Below, in pieces: positions 32,690 to 42,387 of a stretch of 45,756 nucleotides of DNA. Below the pieces are notes generated by a model. That model saw nothing but the letters and a program-made list of their open reading frames with translations, ran no database searches and was not told the origin of the DNA. Source of the stretch: an uncultured Mycoplasmatota bacterium (lineage in GTDB: Bacteria > Bacillota_I > Bacilli_A > Izemoplasmatales > Izemoplasmataceae); assembly GCA_913057225.1 (NCBI GenBank), contig CAJXNT010000006.1:1-45756 (forward strand). Reading direction: 5' to 3'. The first letter of the stretch is position 1. Each line of letters opens with the position of its first letter. Made by a program: the position numbers and the translations under genes.

Positions 32690-32698
32690 ACAGTAGCA
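32690..32698 (-). promoter_or_regulatory. Possible extended -10 promoter of the ankyrin gene
   Basis: Minus-strand reading TGCTACTGT, similar to the TGCTACACT boxes elsewhere in the window, just after the HU terminator. No clear -35. Confidence 0.4.
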
Positions 32699-32702
32699 CA
32701 AA

Positions 32703-32735
32703 GTAAAAAAAAATACCACCAGGGGTGGTATTTTT
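32703..32735 (-). terminator. Intrinsic terminator of the HU gene
   Basis: On the minus strand AAAATACCACC-CCT-GGTGGTATTTT followed by further T (nine in a row), 12 bases after the HU stop codon. Confidence 0.92.
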
Positions 32736-32746
32736 ACATGCAGTAA

Positions 32747-33019
32747 TTATCTGACAGCATCCTTGAGTACTTTTCCAGCTTTGAAAGCAGGAGATTTTTG
32801 TGCAGGAATCTGAATGGATGCACCAGTTCTTGGGTTATGACCCGTACGCGCTTGACGTGCTCTCACTTCAAATGTTCCAAAGCCAGTAAGTACGACTTTA
32901 TCCCCTTTGACGAGTGATTCTTTGACACCGTCAAGAACAGCGTCTAATGCAGCTTGTGCATCTTTCTTGGTGAGTCCAGCACGATCCGCAACCAATGCGA
33001 CTAATTCGGTTTTATTCAT
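32747..33019 (-). CDS. hup: DNA-binding protein HU
   Basis: A 90-residue histone-like nucleoid protein: MNKTELVALVADRAGLTKKDAQAALDAVLD, the GTFEVRARQARTGHNPRTG arm and PAFKAGKVLKDAV end are the family standards. ATG 33017-33019 is preferred over the ATG two codons earlier because AGGAGG is eight bases from it and two from the other, and because HU proteins begin MNK. It dimerises and bends DNA. Codon choice is that of a highly expressed gene. Confidence 0.96.
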   Translation of the reverse strand: MNKTELVALVADRAGLTKKDAQAALDAVLDGVKESLVKGDKVVLTGFGTFEVRARQARTGHNPRTGASIQIPAQKSPAFKAGKVLKDAVR

Positions 33020-33052
33020 GGACATGCCCTCCTTTTTTTAAAATCTAACGAT

Positions 33053-33081
33053 AGTATATCAATAAATGCAAATTGATGCAA
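33053..33081 (-). promoter_or_regulatory. Strong promoter of the HU gene
   Basis: On the minus strand TTGCAT (33076-33081), 17-base spacer ending TGA, TATACT (33053-33058): near-consensus -35 plus extended -10. Confidence 0.8.
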
Positions 33082-33139
33082 GGTTTTTCGCTTAAGCAAG
33101 GGAAAAACGATAAAATTTTGTATCTTTGGTGTAAAAATA

Positions 33140-34441
33140 TTAAAGATTTTTCTCCCGTAATAAGAAATGCACGGGGGTTCCAGAGAGCTCAAACGCCTCT
33201 CTTAAGCGGTTTTTTAAGTATCGCTCATAGGAAAAGTGTAAATACTCGGGCGAATTGACAAAAAGGATAAATGTGGGGGGTTTAACGCTTGCTTGGGTCG
33301 CATACGAGATATTAAACGTCCCGCCTTGGAACCTTTTGGGTGGGGTGAAGGCTAACGCATCATTAAAGACATCGTTTAAGACGGAGGTGGATACTTTTTT
33401 GGTGTAGTTCTTAAAGACGGTGGTCAAACTCTCAAAAATCGTGTGCAGACGTTTATTCTCTTTGGCCGACACAAACACGATGGGGGCGTACGATAAAAAC
33501 TGAAACGACGCTTCAATTTCTTCTTGGAAGCGACTCATCGTCATCGTATCTTTGGCCACCAAATCCCACTTATTGACCACGATAATACTGGCTTTACCGG
33601 CTTCGTGGGCATAGCCTGCAATGCGTTTGTCTTGTTCCACGATGCCTTCAGACGCATCCAACACAATTAAACACACGTCGCTTTGATCGATCGCTTTTAA
33701 GGCTCTTAACACCGAATACTTTTCAGAGTCTTCATAGACTTTGCCTTTTTTCCGCATGCCGGCCGTATCGATGATGACAAATTCTTGGTCGTCTTTTTTA
33801 AACCGGGTATCCACCGCATCGCGCGTGGTGCCGGAAATGTCGGAGACGATGACGCGGTGTTCGCCTAAGACCGCGTTGACCAAGGAACTTTTTCCCACAT
33901 TGGGCCGGCCAATCACAGCCATTTTTAAAATGGCCTCGGCGTATTCCACGCTTTTGTCTTCGGTCTCGGAAAAAATGGTCTCGAGTAAATCCCCAATGCC
34001 CAGCCCATGAATGGTGGAGATGGGATAGGGATCCCCCAGGCCCAAACTGTAAAATTCATAGAGGGTGTCATGGGCCCCACTGTCGAGCTTATTGACGACG
34101 GTAAATACTTGTTTTTTGACGCGGTAGAGCTGTTTGGCGATTTCCATATCCAGATCGGTCAGGCCGCTTTTGCCGTCCACGACAAATAAAATGACGTCCG
34201 CTTCATCCATGGCAATCTCGGCTTGCATGCGAATTTCATTTAAAAAAGGGGCGTCATCAAAATCAATGCCGCCCGTGTCGATGAGTTGATAGTCTTGCGA
34301 AAGCCATGAGGCTTTCGCGATGATGCGATCGCGGGTCAACCCGGGGGTGTCATCGGTGATCGATTTGCGTTCTCCCACCAACCGATTAAATAACGAACTT
34401 TTCCCCACATTGGGTCGGCCGACGATGGCCACTGTGATCAA
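33140..34441 (-). CDS. der: Ribosome-assembly GTPase Der (EngA)
   Basis: A 433-residue double GTPase needed for 50S subunit maturation. Two G domains, each with its own set of motifs: GRPNVGKSS at about 7-15 and again near 178, DTGG and DTAG switch II motifs, NKLD and NKWD specificity motifs. A C-terminal KH-like domain (about 355-433) follows. Length is normal. It lies downstream of the S1 protein and cmk, a common Bacillota arrangement (cmk-ypfD-engA). Confidence 0.96.
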   Translation of the reverse strand: MITVAIVGRPNVGKSSLFNRLVGERKSITDDTPGLTRDRIIAKASWLSQDYQLIDTGGIDFDDAPFLNEIRMQAEIAMDEADVILFVVDGKSGLTDLDMEIAKQLYRVKKQVFTVVNKLDSGAHDTLYEFYSLGLGDPYPISTIHGLGIGDLLETIFSETEDKSVEYAEAILKMAVIGRPNVGKSSLVNAVLGEHRVIVSDISGTTRDAVDTRFKKDDQEFVIIDTAGMRKKGKVYEDSEKYSVLRALKAIDQSDVCLIVLDASEGIVEQDKRIAGYAHEAGKASIIVVNKWDLVAKDTMTMSRFQEEIEASFQFLSYAPIVFVSAKENKRLHTIFESLTTVFKNYTKKVSTSVLNDVFNDALAFTPPKRFQGGTFNISYATQASVKPPTFILFVNSPEYLHFSYERYLKNRLREAFELSGTPVHFLLREKNL

Positions 34442-34450
34442 TCGCTGCTC

Positions 34451-35818
34451 CTATTTTTTCAAACTGGCAAACTTCTCCGCAAATAACTCACCGAGGGTTT
34501 GCGCTTGATCTTCTTGATTTTCGGTTTTCATGTACTTTTGATACTCTTCGCGAATCGCTTGCTGTTCACGTTTAAATTTAGAGATGACCATTTGCCACGC
34601 CCGGGGATTGAACTTGAGGACCACGGCTTCGATGACATCGCCTTCTTTGAGCACGTCTTGGACACGCTCAACGCGGTTTTCTTGAATCTCTCCGATGGGT
34701 AAGAAGGCATTGACCCCTTGAATTTCCACGAGGGCCCCGTTGGTTTGTAAGGCTTTCACCTCACCCGAAACTTTATCGCCAATCTTGACTTTCACATCAT
34801 CCCAAGGGTTGTATTCTAAATGTTTTTTAGAAAGCGCCATGCGCCGTTTTTTGGGATCGATGGAAAGAATTTGTGTTTCAATGGTATCGCCCACTTCAAC
34901 GTCGCCGGCGAGGTTGTAATTCGGATCCCAAGAATAATCCAGTTTGTTGATCATGCCCACCACATCGGGGGCCACTTCCACGAGGAAGCCAAATTGCATT
35001 TTCTTGACGACCTTCCCGCTGATTTTTTCGCCGACTTTGTGCGCCTCAGCAAATTCTTCCCAAGGGGTTTTTTGCAGGGCTTTGAGCGAAAGCCCGCGTT
35101 TTTCGCCATCGGCTTCGATGACTTTGACGGTCACTTTTTGGCCTTCTTTTAATACGTCCGATACTTTCGCAACTTTGTGGTGTGAAAGTTGTGAAATGTG
35201 GATGAGACCTTCGGCGTGATTGAAGCGAACAAATGCGCCGAAATCTAAAATCTTGACGACGGTGCCTTCTAAGACATCGCCCACGTTGATGGTTTCTAGT
35301 TCTTCTTGTTTGGCAATCTTGTCGGCTTCTTTTTCCACCATTTTATGGGATACCACCACTTTTTCGCGGCGAATCTCAATGACTTTAACGAGGAGGGTTT
35401 TTCCCACATAGCTGCCAATGTCTTCAATGAAGCTGGTGGAAATTTCACTGGCCGGCATGAAGCAATCGTACCCGTGATAATCAATCGAAAGGCCCCCTTT
35501 ATTGACGCCTTTGACGGTGACTTCAAACGCTTTGTCGTTGACGAACTGATCTTGCAGCGCATCAAACGCTTCGGCCACTTCAATGTCAATCCGTGACAAC
35601 AATAAATACTCATCGGTTTTTTTGCGAACCATGGCTTCCACGGGGTCGCCTTTTTTAAACATCTCCGACGCTTTGGCGATCGGTTTTTTCGTCATTTGTT
35701 CCAAGTTCATTGTGCCTTCGATGGGATAGCCTTCAATGGCCACAATGATTTCCGTGTCTCTCACTTCATAGACGGTGCCGGTGATTTTGGCGCCTTCTTT
35801 GACTTGATTAATTTCCAT
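34451..35818 (-). CDS. rpsA: S1-domain RNA-binding protein (Bacillota ribosomal protein S1 homologue)
   Basis: A 455-residue protein with five S1 (OB-fold) repeats at about 9-75, 95-160, 176-247, 265-333 and 348-416, for example GDVLEGTVVKILDFGAFVRF and GEKISGKVVKKMQFGFLVEV. Proteins of this type bind mRNA and may help 30S initiation. The tail is charged and helical. It sits directly after cmk (2-base gap) and before der (9-base gap), the classic order. The symbol follows usage for Bacillota homologues (ypfD); equivalence to six-domain E. coli S1 is not established. Confidence 0.92.
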   Translation of the reverse strand: MEINQVKEGAKITGTVYEVRDTEIIVAIEGYPIEGTMNLEQMTKKPIAKASEMFKKGDPVEAMVRKKTDEYLLLSRIDIEVAEAFDALQDQFVNDKAFEVTVKGVNKGGLSIDYHGYDCFMPASEISTSFIEDIGSYVGKTLLVKVIEIRREKVVVSHKMVEKEADKIAKQEELETINVGDVLEGTVVKILDFGAFVRFNHAEGLIHISQLSHHKVAKVSDVLKEGQKVTVKVIEADGEKRGLSLKALQKTPWEEFAEAHKVGEKISGKVVKKMQFGFLVEVAPDVVGMINKLDYSWDPNYNLAGDVEVGDTIETQILSIDPKKRRMALSKKHLEYNPWDDVKVKIGDKVSGEVKALQTNGALVEIQGVNAFLPIGEIQENRVERVQDVLKEGDVIEAVVLKFNPRAWQMVISKFKREQQAIREEYQKYMKTENQEDQAQTLGELFAEKFASLKK

Positions 35819-35820
35819 AA

Positions 35821-36471
35821 TTATCCTTCTTTCACCATGGTGTATAGTTTTTCTACGAGCGCCACAATCGAATAGTCTTTCGTGTCAATTTCAATGGCAT
35901 CGGGGGCTTTTTTTAACGGATTGTGCATCCGGTTCGAATCGTAATCATCCCGACGCTTGATGTCTTCAATGAGCGCCGCCAACGTCACAGATTCTCCTTT
36001 TTTGAGCATTTCTTTCAGCCGTCTTTCCGCCCGGGTTTTGGGGTCGGCGGTGAGAAAGAATTTGTACGGGGCATCGGGAAGGACCACCGTCCCGATGTCA
36101 CGACCATCCATCACCACGTCATGCTTTTTGGCAATGGCTTGTTGGCGTTCTACGAGGGCATCTCTGACGGTTTTGTGGGAGGCGACCAAGGAGACGTTTT
36201 GACTGGTCATATTCGAACGAACTTTTTGCTCGACGTTTTGACCGTCCATAATGATTTCGCCATCTTGGAAAGAAAAATCGGTCGAGTCGATGAAATCATA
36301 CGCGGCTTCATCGGCCAGATCGATGCCAAGCTCTAAGGCTTTAACTGTGACCGCCCGGTACATGGCGCCCGTGTCTAAATGCATGATGTTCATACGGTCT
36401 GCAAGCGCCTTTGCAATGGTGGACTTTCCTGCACCAGCAGGGCCATCAATGGCAATTTGTATCGGGGGCAT
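35821..36471 (-). CDS. cmk: Cytidylate kinase
   Basis: A 216-residue kinase that phosphorylates CMP and dCMP. P-loop GPAGAGKST at about 9-17, LDTGAMYRAVT at about 33-43, the CMP-binding insertion typical of bacterial Cmk, and MDGRDIGTVVLPDAPYKFFL near 121-140. The start has AGAGGTG upstream. First gene of the cmk-S1-der operon. Confidence 0.96.
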   Translation of the reverse strand: MPPIQIAIDGPAGAGKSTIAKALADRMNIMHLDTGAMYRAVTVKALELGIDLADEAAYDFIDSTDFSFQDGEIIMDGQNVEQKVRSNMTSQNVSLVASHKTVRDALVERQQAIAKKHDVVMDGRDIGTVVLPDAPYKFFLTADPKTRAERRLKEMLKKGESVTLAALIEDIKRRDDYDSNRMHNPLKKAPDAIEIDTKDYSIVALVEKLYTMVKEG

Positions 36472-36500
36472 TTTTTCACCTCTTTTAGCGTTCCCATTAT

Positions 36501-36529
36501 ATCATATAGAAAGGCTCTAGGGTTGTCAA
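36501..36529 (-). promoter_or_regulatory. Promoter of the cmk-S1-der operon
   Basis: On the minus strand a perfect TTGACA (36524-36529), 17-base spacer, TATGAT (36501-36506). A second extended -10, TGATATAAT, overlaps it at 36496-36504; both would give leaders of about 20-25 bases. Confidence 0.8.
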
Positions 36530-36554
36530 ATAGGGCCAAAAATGGAGTTTTTCA

Positions 36555-36584
36555 TTGAAGCCTTAATGGTTAGCATGCTACACT
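36555..36584 (+). promoter_or_regulatory. Promoter of the pyrophosphatase gene
   Basis: TTGAAG (36555-36560), 18-base spacer ending TGC, TACACT (36579-36584). The extended -10 is identical to that of the CPBP gene. Confidence 0.6.
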
Positions 36585-36613
36585 AAATTATCTTTTGATT
36601 GTCGGAGGGTTCC

Positions 36614-38638
36614 ATGGAATCGTGGATTTTTCTCACCTTACTATTTGGCATCATGGCATTGCTGTATGCCGTGGTCTTATTCCGTAAAATTAAAAAAGTA
36701 CAAAAAGGCGACGATCGCGTCGAAGAAATCTCAGGCTATATTCGCGAAGGGGCGATGGCCTTTTTAAAGCGTGAGTATTCGATCCTCGCGGGGTTTGTCC
36801 TCATTTTAAGTATGGTGCTGGCCCTGGCCATCAACTTAGGAACCGCCCTCACCTTTGTGCTGGGGGCATCCCTGTCTGCGACCGCCGGGTACTTAGGCAT
36901 GCGCGGGGCCGTGGCCAGTAACTCACGCGTGGCGACATCGGCGCGCGATGAAGGCATGAATAAAGCCTTAGATATCGCCTTTTCCGGCGGGGCTGTCATG
37001 GGCATGGCCGTCGTGGGCCTCGGTTTACTGGGCGTCATCGCCAGTTACATCGTGGGTGTCTACGTGTTTGACATCGGCTTAGACGCGATGATGGCCATGA
37101 TCACCGGTTTTGGCCTGGGCGCATCCTCCATCGCACTTTTTTCCCGCGTGGGCGGCGGCATTTACACCAAAGCCGCCGATGTCGGCGCCGACTTAGTCGG
37201 CAAAATTGAAGCGGGCATTCCCGAAGATGACCCAAGAAATCCCGCCGTGATTGCCGATAACGTCGGTGACAATGTCGGCGATGTCGCCGGCATGGGCGCG
37301 GATCTATTTGAAAGTTACGTCGGTTCAATCATCGCGGCGATGACCTTAGGCGTGGTGGGTTTTACTGAATTTCAATTTGAAAAAGCCTTATTCCCACTGC
37401 TTTTGGCCGCCGTCGGCATCTTAGCGGCCATCATCGGAACGATGACCGTACGGACCAAACAAGCGGATATGCCCCACAAAGTGTTAAAACAAGGCACCTA
37501 TGTGGCGGGCGCGGTCTTTTTTGTCTTCACCGCAGGGATAACGTGGTATTACGTCGAGCAAGGGATTTTTACCGATTATGGCATTTTCTTCGCCATCATC
37601 GCAGGCCTGGCCGTCGGGTTATTCATTGGGATCGTCACCGAGATGTATACCTCCAGTGATTTCCAACGCGTCAAAGACATCGCCAAACAGTCCCAAACCG
37701 GGCATGCGACCAACATCATTGGGGGGCTATCCATTGGGATGCAATCCACCGCCATTCCCATCATTGCGATTGGCTTGGTTATTTTAGTCGCCTTCCAACT
37801 CGCGGGATTATATGGCATTGCCCTCAGTGCGGTGGGCATGCTCGCCACCACAGGAATGACGATTGCCATTGATGCGTATGGTCCAATTGCCGATAATGCA
37901 GGGGGGATCGCCGAAATGTGTGGCATGGACCCCAAAGTTCGGGAAATCACCGATAAATTGGACAGTGTCGGAAACACCACCGCCGCGATCGGTAAAGGAT
38001 TTGCCATCGGCAGTGCGGCGCTCACGGCGCTTGCGCTCTTTAGTGCGTTTGTCCGGGCGGCGGGATTAACCTCGATTGACCTCACCGTACCGAAAGTCAT
38101 GGTGGGCATTCTCATTGGCGCCATGCTTCCGTTTTTATTCAGTTCCCTGACGATGTCGTCGGTGGGACGGGCCGCCAATAAAATGATCGATGAAGTCCGT
38201 CGCCAATTCCGGGTGATGCCCGGGATTATGGATGGCACGGAAAAACCAGACTACGCCGAATGTGTGGACATCTCCACCAAAGCGGCGCTGAAAGAAATGA
38301 TTTTACCCGGCATCCTCGCCGTTTTAGCCCCCATTACGGTCGGCTTCTTACTCGGCGCGGAAAGCTTAGGCGGTCTCTTAGGAGGATCGCTCGCCAGCGG
38401 CATCGCGATGGCCATCTTCATGGCCAATGCGGGCGGCGCCTGGGACAACGCGAAAAAATTCATTGAAGAGGGCAACGAAGGCGGAAAAGCCTCCGAAGCG
38501 CACAAAGCCAGTGTCACTGGCGATACCGTGGGGGATCCCTTTAAAGATACCTCAGGCCCATCCATCAACATCTTAATCAAACTGATGAGCATCGTTTCAT
38601 TGGTGTTTGCGGCCCTTTTTGGTGCCGGTCTCCTTTAA
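36614..38638 (+). CDS. hppA: K+-dependent membrane-bound pyrophosphatase (H+ or Na+ pump)
   Basis: A 674-residue integral membrane enzyme with about 16 helices that couples pyrophosphate hydrolysis to ion export. Catalytic motifs: [20 protein letters not shown] and [19 protein letters not shown], and a late [26 protein letters not shown] at 453-463 has alanine and glycine at the two positions where K+-independent enzymes have lysine and threonine, so it should need K+. Whether it pumps H+ or Na+ cannot be told by eye. ATG 36614 is chosen over an in-frame TTG at 36599 because GGAGGG lies five bases upstream of it. Confidence 0.95.
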   Translation: MESWIFLTLLFGIMALLYAVVLFRKIKKVQKGDDRVEEISGYIREGAMAFLKREYSILAGFVLILSMVLALAINLGTALTFVLGASLSATAGYLGMRGAVASNSRVATSARDEGMNKALDIAFSGGAVMGMAVVGLGLLGVIASYIVGVYVFDIGLDAMMAMITGFGLGASSIALFSRVGGGIYTKAADVGADLVGKIEAGIPEDDPRNPAVIADNVGDNVGDVAGMGADLFESYVGSIIAAMTLGVVGFTEFQFEKALFPLLLAAVGILAAIIGTMTVRTKQADMPHKVLKQGTYVAGAVFFVFTAGITWYYVEQGIFTDYGIFFAIIAGLAVGLFIGIVTEMYTSSDFQRVKDIAKQSQTGHATNIIGGLSIGMQSTAIPIIAIGLVILVAFQLAGLYGIALSAVGMLATTGMTIAIDAYGPIADNAGGIAEMCGMDPKVREITDKLDSVGNTTAAIGKGFAIGSAALTALALFSAFVRAAGLTSIDLTVPKVMVGILIGAMLPFLFSSLTMSSVGRAANKMIDEVRRQFRVMPGIMDGTEKPDYAECVDISTKAALKEMILPGILAVLAPITVGFLLGAESLGGLLGGSLASGIAMAIFMANAGGAWDNAKKFIEEGNEGGKASEAHKASVTGDTVGDPFKDTSGPSINILIKLMSIVSLVFAALFGAGLL

Positions 38639-38645
38639 CCAAACA

Positions 38646-38676
38646 AAAAGCCTCTAAAATTTAGAGGCTTTTTTTA
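38646..38676. terminator. Bidirectional terminator between hppA and rluB
   Basis: AAAAGCCTCTAAA-ATTTAGAGGCTTTT with T-runs on both strands. The rluB stop codon (38674-38676) is at the end of the plus-strand T-run. Confidence 0.9.
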
Positions 38677-39381
38677 TAACTGAAATAGCATTTTTCGCTC
38701 GTGCGGTTTCAGGTCACGGTATTGCCCTTTTTTCAGTCCATCTAAGGTCAAGGGCCCGAGTTGAATCCGTTTTAAACGGGTGACCTCATGCCCAAACTCG
38801 GCAAGCATGCGTTTGATTTGATTGTTTTTACCTTCCATCAAGGTCAACTGGCAGGTGGTTTTTTCACTCGCGGGATTGACGTTCACATGCGCCACTTCCA
38901 CGGGCTTTAATTTCACTTTTTCTAAAATCATGCCTTTTTCAAAGATGTGCGAAGTCTTTCGTCTTAAGACCCCAGTGAACGTGACTTCGTAGACTTTTTT
39001 GATGGCGTGATCCGGTTGCATGAGATGATTGGCCAAATCGCCTTCGTTGGTTAAAAGTAAGAGGCCTGAAGTGTCATAATCCAGCCGGCCGATCGGGTAG
39101 ATTCGCCTGGAATCGGAGATGAAATCAACCACCGTGGGGCGGTCTTTTTCATCGGACGTGGTGGACACACACCCTTCGGGTTTGTAAAACACATAGGTGA
39201 TGGGGGCTTCTTTTTCGAGGGGTTTGCCGTCGACGACGATGACATCGGAAGCGGAAGCTTTGGCGCCTAAGGTGGTGATCACTTCACCGTTGACGGACAC
39301 TTTGCCCGCGGTGATGAGGGCTTCAGCTTTACGCCGGGAAGTCAGCCCACTTTGGGCGATGAGTTTTTGCAGGCGAACCAT
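38674..39381 (-). CDS. rluB: Ribosomal large-subunit pseudouridine synthase, RluB family
   Basis: A 235-residue enzyme with an N-terminal S4 domain (RLQKLIAQSGLTSRRKAEALI) and the pseudouridine synthase core with catalytic aspartate in YPIGRLDYDTSGLLLLTNEGDLA (about residue 99). The C-terminal LMEGKNNQIKRMLAEFGHEVTRLKRI is typical of RluB/RsuA. Expected to modify 23S rRNA near position 2605 (E. coli numbering). The start overlaps the CNNM gene stop by one base. Confidence 0.93.
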   Translation of the reverse strand: MVRLQKLIAQSGLTSRRKAEALITAGKVSVNGEVITTLGAKASASDVIVVDGKPLEKEAPITYVFYKPEGCVSTTSDEKDRPTVVDFISDSRRIYPIGRLDYDTSGLLLLTNEGDLANHLMQPDHAIKKVYEVTFTGVLRRKTSHIFEKGMILEKVKLKPVEVAHVNVNPASEKTTCQLTLMEGKNNQIKRMLAEFGHEVTRLKRIQLGPLTLDGLKKGQYRDLKPHERKMLFQL

Positions 39382-40685
39382 TACGATTCCTTCGCTTTTT
39401 CCACCACATCAATCGTCAATAAGACGGTTTTAATGCGGCGGTCTTCGATTTTTTTGATGACAAATTTGAGTTCATAGATGGTGTCCGGAATGTCATGGTC
39501 ATAACTCGCTTTGGCATGTTCATACGAGACCACCGTGCCTTCTTCGACGATGTCTTCAAATTGATTGTAGATGTATGATCCCACCGATTCATCGGGATTG
39601 ACCGGTTCTCCGAGGTCCAATTCGTCGAATAAATCGTGCATGGAAATGTCGGCATTGAGTAAATAATCGTTGGCACTTTCGCGTTGAATGAAATCGGGTT
39701 CGATGTCGTCATGCTCATCGTAGATTTCACCCACCAATTCTTCGAGGGCATCTTCCATGGTGACAATGCCGCTGGTGCCGCCGTATTCGTCGGTGACAAT
39801 CGCCAGGTGCATGTTTTCACGCTGCAAGGTTTCAATCAAGGTGTCCACTCGCATCGCTTTCGGGACGAAAATGGGTTCTTTTAATAAGGCTTTCAAATCA
39901 AAGGGTTGGTTGAGGATGAGCGTGGTAAAAAAGTCGCGCTCATTCAAGATTCCAATCACGTTATCACGGGTTTCAGAAAAGACCGGCATCCGGGAGAATT
40001 GATGTTCAAAAAAGGTCGCTTTGATGGTTTCCACGTCGTCGGTTTCATCAAGCGCAATCATGTCGACTCTGGGGGTCATGATTTCTTTGACTTTTTTGTC
40101 GCGAAGATCCAGCACACTTTGAAGCATCTCCGCTTCATCTTCGTCGATGGAGCCTTCTTCTTCCATGGTGTCGATGATGGTTTCCAGTTCATCTTCCGTC
40201 ACCGTGATGGTCACGGTGTGATTGTCTTTAACCATCAAACGTTTGATGCCTATGAAAATGGCCGTGATCGGTCTTAACACTTTGATGATGTAATACATGA
40301 CGCCACTGATTTTAAGGGCAATGGCATCGGAATAGACTTTCCCATAGCTTTTGGGGATGATTTCCCCAAAGATGAGAATGACCGTGGTCATGATGACCGT
40401 ATTGAGCGCGGCACTGGCCGCTTCAGACGTGTTAAAAAGGGTCACAATGACGCCCAGTGACACCGAAGCAATGGCAATATTGGCTAAATTGTTTCCGACC
40501 AAAATGGTCGATAACGTTAAATCGAAATGATCGTGCACCCACAGGGCTTTTTTACTGCCGGGTTTTTTCTCATCAATCGCATTCTTTAAACGAATGGGGT
40601 TGATCGAAGAAAAGACCGTTTCACTCATCGAAAAAAACGAACTTAAGACGATGAGTCCAGCTAAAATCAGTATGGAAGGCAGCAT
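39381..40685 (-). CDS. CNNM/CBS-domain membrane protein (HlyC/CorC family)
   Basis: A 434-residue protein: an N-terminal CNNM domain of three or four helices (about 1-170, with FSMSETVFSSINPIRLKNAI and EIIPKSYGKVYSDAIALKIS), a CBS pair at about 195-320 (IMTPRVDMIALDE, AIVTDEYGGTSGIVTMEDALEELVGEI), and a C-terminal CorC_HlyC domain. Relatives export Mg2+ or regulate its homeostasis; the earlier haemolysin name is misleading. GAGG lies about 10 bases before the start. It probably starts a two-gene unit with rluB. Confidence 0.9.
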   Translation of the reverse strand: MLPSILILAGLIVLSSFFSMSETVFSSINPIRLKNAIDEKKPGSKKALWVHDHFDLTLSTILVGNNLANIAIASVSLGVIVTLFNTSEAASAALNTVIMTTVILIFGEIIPKSYGKVYSDAIALKISGVMYYIIKVLRPITAIFIGIKRLMVKDNHTVTITVTEDELETIIDTMEEEGSIDEDEAEMLQSVLDLRDKKVKEIMTPRVDMIALDETDDVETIKATFFEHQFSRMPVFSETRDNVIGILNERDFFTTLILNQPFDLKALLKEPIFVPKAMRVDTLIETLQRENMHLAIVTDEYGGTSGIVTMEDALEELVGEIYDEHDDIEPDFIQRESANDYLLNADISMHDLFDELDLGEPVNPDESVGSYIYNQFEDIVEEGTVVSYEHAKASYDHDIPDTIYELKFVIKKIEDRRIKTVLLTIDVVEKAKES

Positions 40686-40734
40686 TAGTTCGCCGCCTCG
40701 TGAGGGTCAGAGAGGTCCAAAAACGCTCACTCCT

Positions 40735-41292
40735 TTAGGCCTTCGCCATGTATTTACCCGTGGAGGTATTAATCCATATTTTATCATTTTCATTAATGAA
40801 TAAGGGCACTTGCAGTAAGTAACCCGTTTGCACGGTGGCATCTTTGGTGGCGTTGTTGACGGTGTTGCCCTTCACGCCGGGCACGGTTTCCACCACTTCT
40901 AACGCCACTTTCTCGGGAAGATCAACGCCAATGATTTCTTCTTTGTAGCGTTTAATCGACACCATCATCGTTTCCACGAGAAAGTTCTTTTCGTAATCGA
41001 TGCGTTCGATGGGGATTTCAATTTGTTCGTAGGTGTCGGTGTTCATGAAGACATAGGCGGGGCCATTCGCATATAAGTATTGCATCTCTTGTTTTTCAAT
41101 CATGGCCGTTTGCACTTTTTCACCGGCCCGCCACGTTTTCTCGATGACGGCGCCACTTCTTAAGTTTCTCAGTTTGCTGCGGACAAAGGCACTGCCTTTT
41201 CCTGGTTTCACATGTTGAAACTCCATAATGCTATAAATATTGCCCTCATGTTCAATGGTCAGTCCGGTTTTAAAATCGTTGGTTGAGGTCAT
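40735..41292 (-). CDS. efp: Elongation factor P
   Basis: A 185-residue three-domain factor that rescues ribosomes stalled at polyproline. Domain I carries the P-site loop VKPGKGSAFVRSKLRN with lysine at about residue 33, and the end GYLLQVPLFINENDKIWINTSTGKYMAK is diagnostic. No dedicated modification gene is adjacent. The start follows GGAGTAACC. Confidence 0.95.
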   Translation of the reverse strand: MTSTNDFKTGLTIEHEGNIYSIMEFQHVKPGKGSAFVRSKLRNLRSGAVIEKTWRAGEKVQTAMIEKQEMQYLYANGPAYVFMNTDTYEQIEIPIERIDYEKNFLVETMMVSIKRYKEEIIGVDLPEKVALEVVETVPGVKGNTVNNATKDATVQTGYLLQVPLFINENDKIWINTSTGKYMAKA

Positions 41293-41321
41293 GGTTACTC
41301 CTTATTCATTTCAATAGCCCT

Positions 41322-41350
41322 ATTATAATGATTGTGTCTGGGTTTGTCTA
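41322..41350 (-). promoter_or_regulatory. Promoter of efp
   Basis: On the minus strand TAGACA (41345-41350), 17-base spacer, TATAAT (41322-41327): close to consensus. The -35 is next to the stop codon of the upstream gene. Confidence 0.8.
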
Positions 41351-41352
41351 TA

Positions 41353-42342
41353 TTATGGGCGGTACCAGTCATCCGATTCTAAGGCGTTAAATCCCACATA
41401 TAAAGAAGCCGCTTCAAACGATAGCGTCCACAGGGTCGCGTCTTTTTTAAGCGTGATGACATGGGTGGTGAGATCAACGTGTTGCACCGATTCAATCTGC
41501 ATCCCTTCAATCATGGAGCGTAAGGTTTTAAAGGGTTTATCGATGGTTTGGGTGGAACTTTTCAAGGCGTCCACTTCAAACGCATTAAACACCAGCGCCC
41601 CCCCATCGGTTTTTTGCGGCGTCATCGTCGCGTTCGAGGGATGTTCCGAGGTCACAGTGGTCGATTGAAATTCTAACGCAGCGGTGCGATCTTTCAAACG
41701 TTTGAGTTTTAAAAGTCGGGTGCCCTCTAACTGAAGCGCATTCCATTCGACCGCCTCATAATACCGGTACTGCTTGGACAGACGCTCATGGGTGGAAAGT
41801 GCATCGCTGGATGCGGTCTCTTCGACGCGGATGCCTTCATCGGGGGTGAAATAAATTTGATAGGGATAGGCTTCCCCCAAATGACCCTCCGCGTTTAAAA
41901 TCTCCCGCACCCCCGCGATGATCGCTTTAGGATAATGCGAGATGCGCAGATCAATCCGGTCATTTTCAGCCACGAGGCTGAGGGCATCGGGCCCTTCTTC
42001 CACGTGGGTGATGGCGGCATATTCCAAGGAGTGAAAGCTTTCTTTATGCACCACCCCAATGCCGTCCCGGCATATAAATATCGAAGGCGATGCGAACATA
42101 CGATTGAGACCGAAATCCACCGCCAGGGCCGCTAGGGTGATGCCGAAGAAAAAGGCGCCTTGAAGGGGCCACGGATTCAACGTCCAAAGAAACGGAAGCA
42201 GGCTCACCCAAAAAAGACCAATGATCAGGCGTCTTTCACGCGCGTCGTGCGTGGGTTCAACTTCTAAAAAATCATCCAGGGTGGTTTTGTGGCGCCACTC
42301 AAAGGTGTCTTTGAGGGAACCTTGACGATGTTTTTTTGCCAT
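41353..42342 (-). CDS. Hypothetical membrane protein, two helices and large soluble tail
   Basis: A 329-residue protein I do not recognise. Residues 1-38 are basic and polar, two helices follow at about 39-57 and 62-80 with a short WPLQ loop, and the remaining ~245 residues are soluble, beta-rich and presumably cytoplasmic because the N-terminus is basic. The segment after the helices (FICRDGIGVVHKESFHSLEYAAITHVEEG) has the look of a PH-like domain of the bPH/YcxB-type membrane proteins; this is a guess. Single gene divergent from the rhodanese. Confidence 0.75.
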   Translation of the reverse strand: MAKKHRQGSLKDTFEWRHKTTLDDFLEVEPTHDARERRLIIGLFWVSLLPFLWTLNPWPLQGAFFFGITLAALAVDFGLNRMFASPSIFICRDGIGVVHKESFHSLEYAAITHVEEGPDALSLVAENDRIDLRISHYPKAIIAGVREILNAEGHLGEAYPYQIYFTPDEGIRVEETASSDALSTHERLSKQYRYYEAVEWNALQLEGTRLLKLKRLKDRTAALEFQSTTVTSEHPSNATMTPQKTDGGALVFNAFEVDALKSSTQTIDKPFKTLRSMIEGMQIESVQHVDLTTHVITLKKDATLWTLSFEAASLYVGFNALESDDWYRP

Positions 42343-42363
42343 AGCTACTCACTTTTTTGATAC

Positions 42364-42371
42364 ACTATAAT
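42364..42371. promoter_or_regulatory. Overlapping divergent -10 boxes
   Basis: TATAAT on the plus strand (42366-42371) for the rhodanese-like gene and TATAGT on the minus strand (42364-42369) for the hypothetical membrane protein share four bases. Both -35 regions are poor. Polymerases could not occupy both at once. Confidence 0.45.
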
Positions 42372-42387
42372 TAACTGGGAGGTCCCC

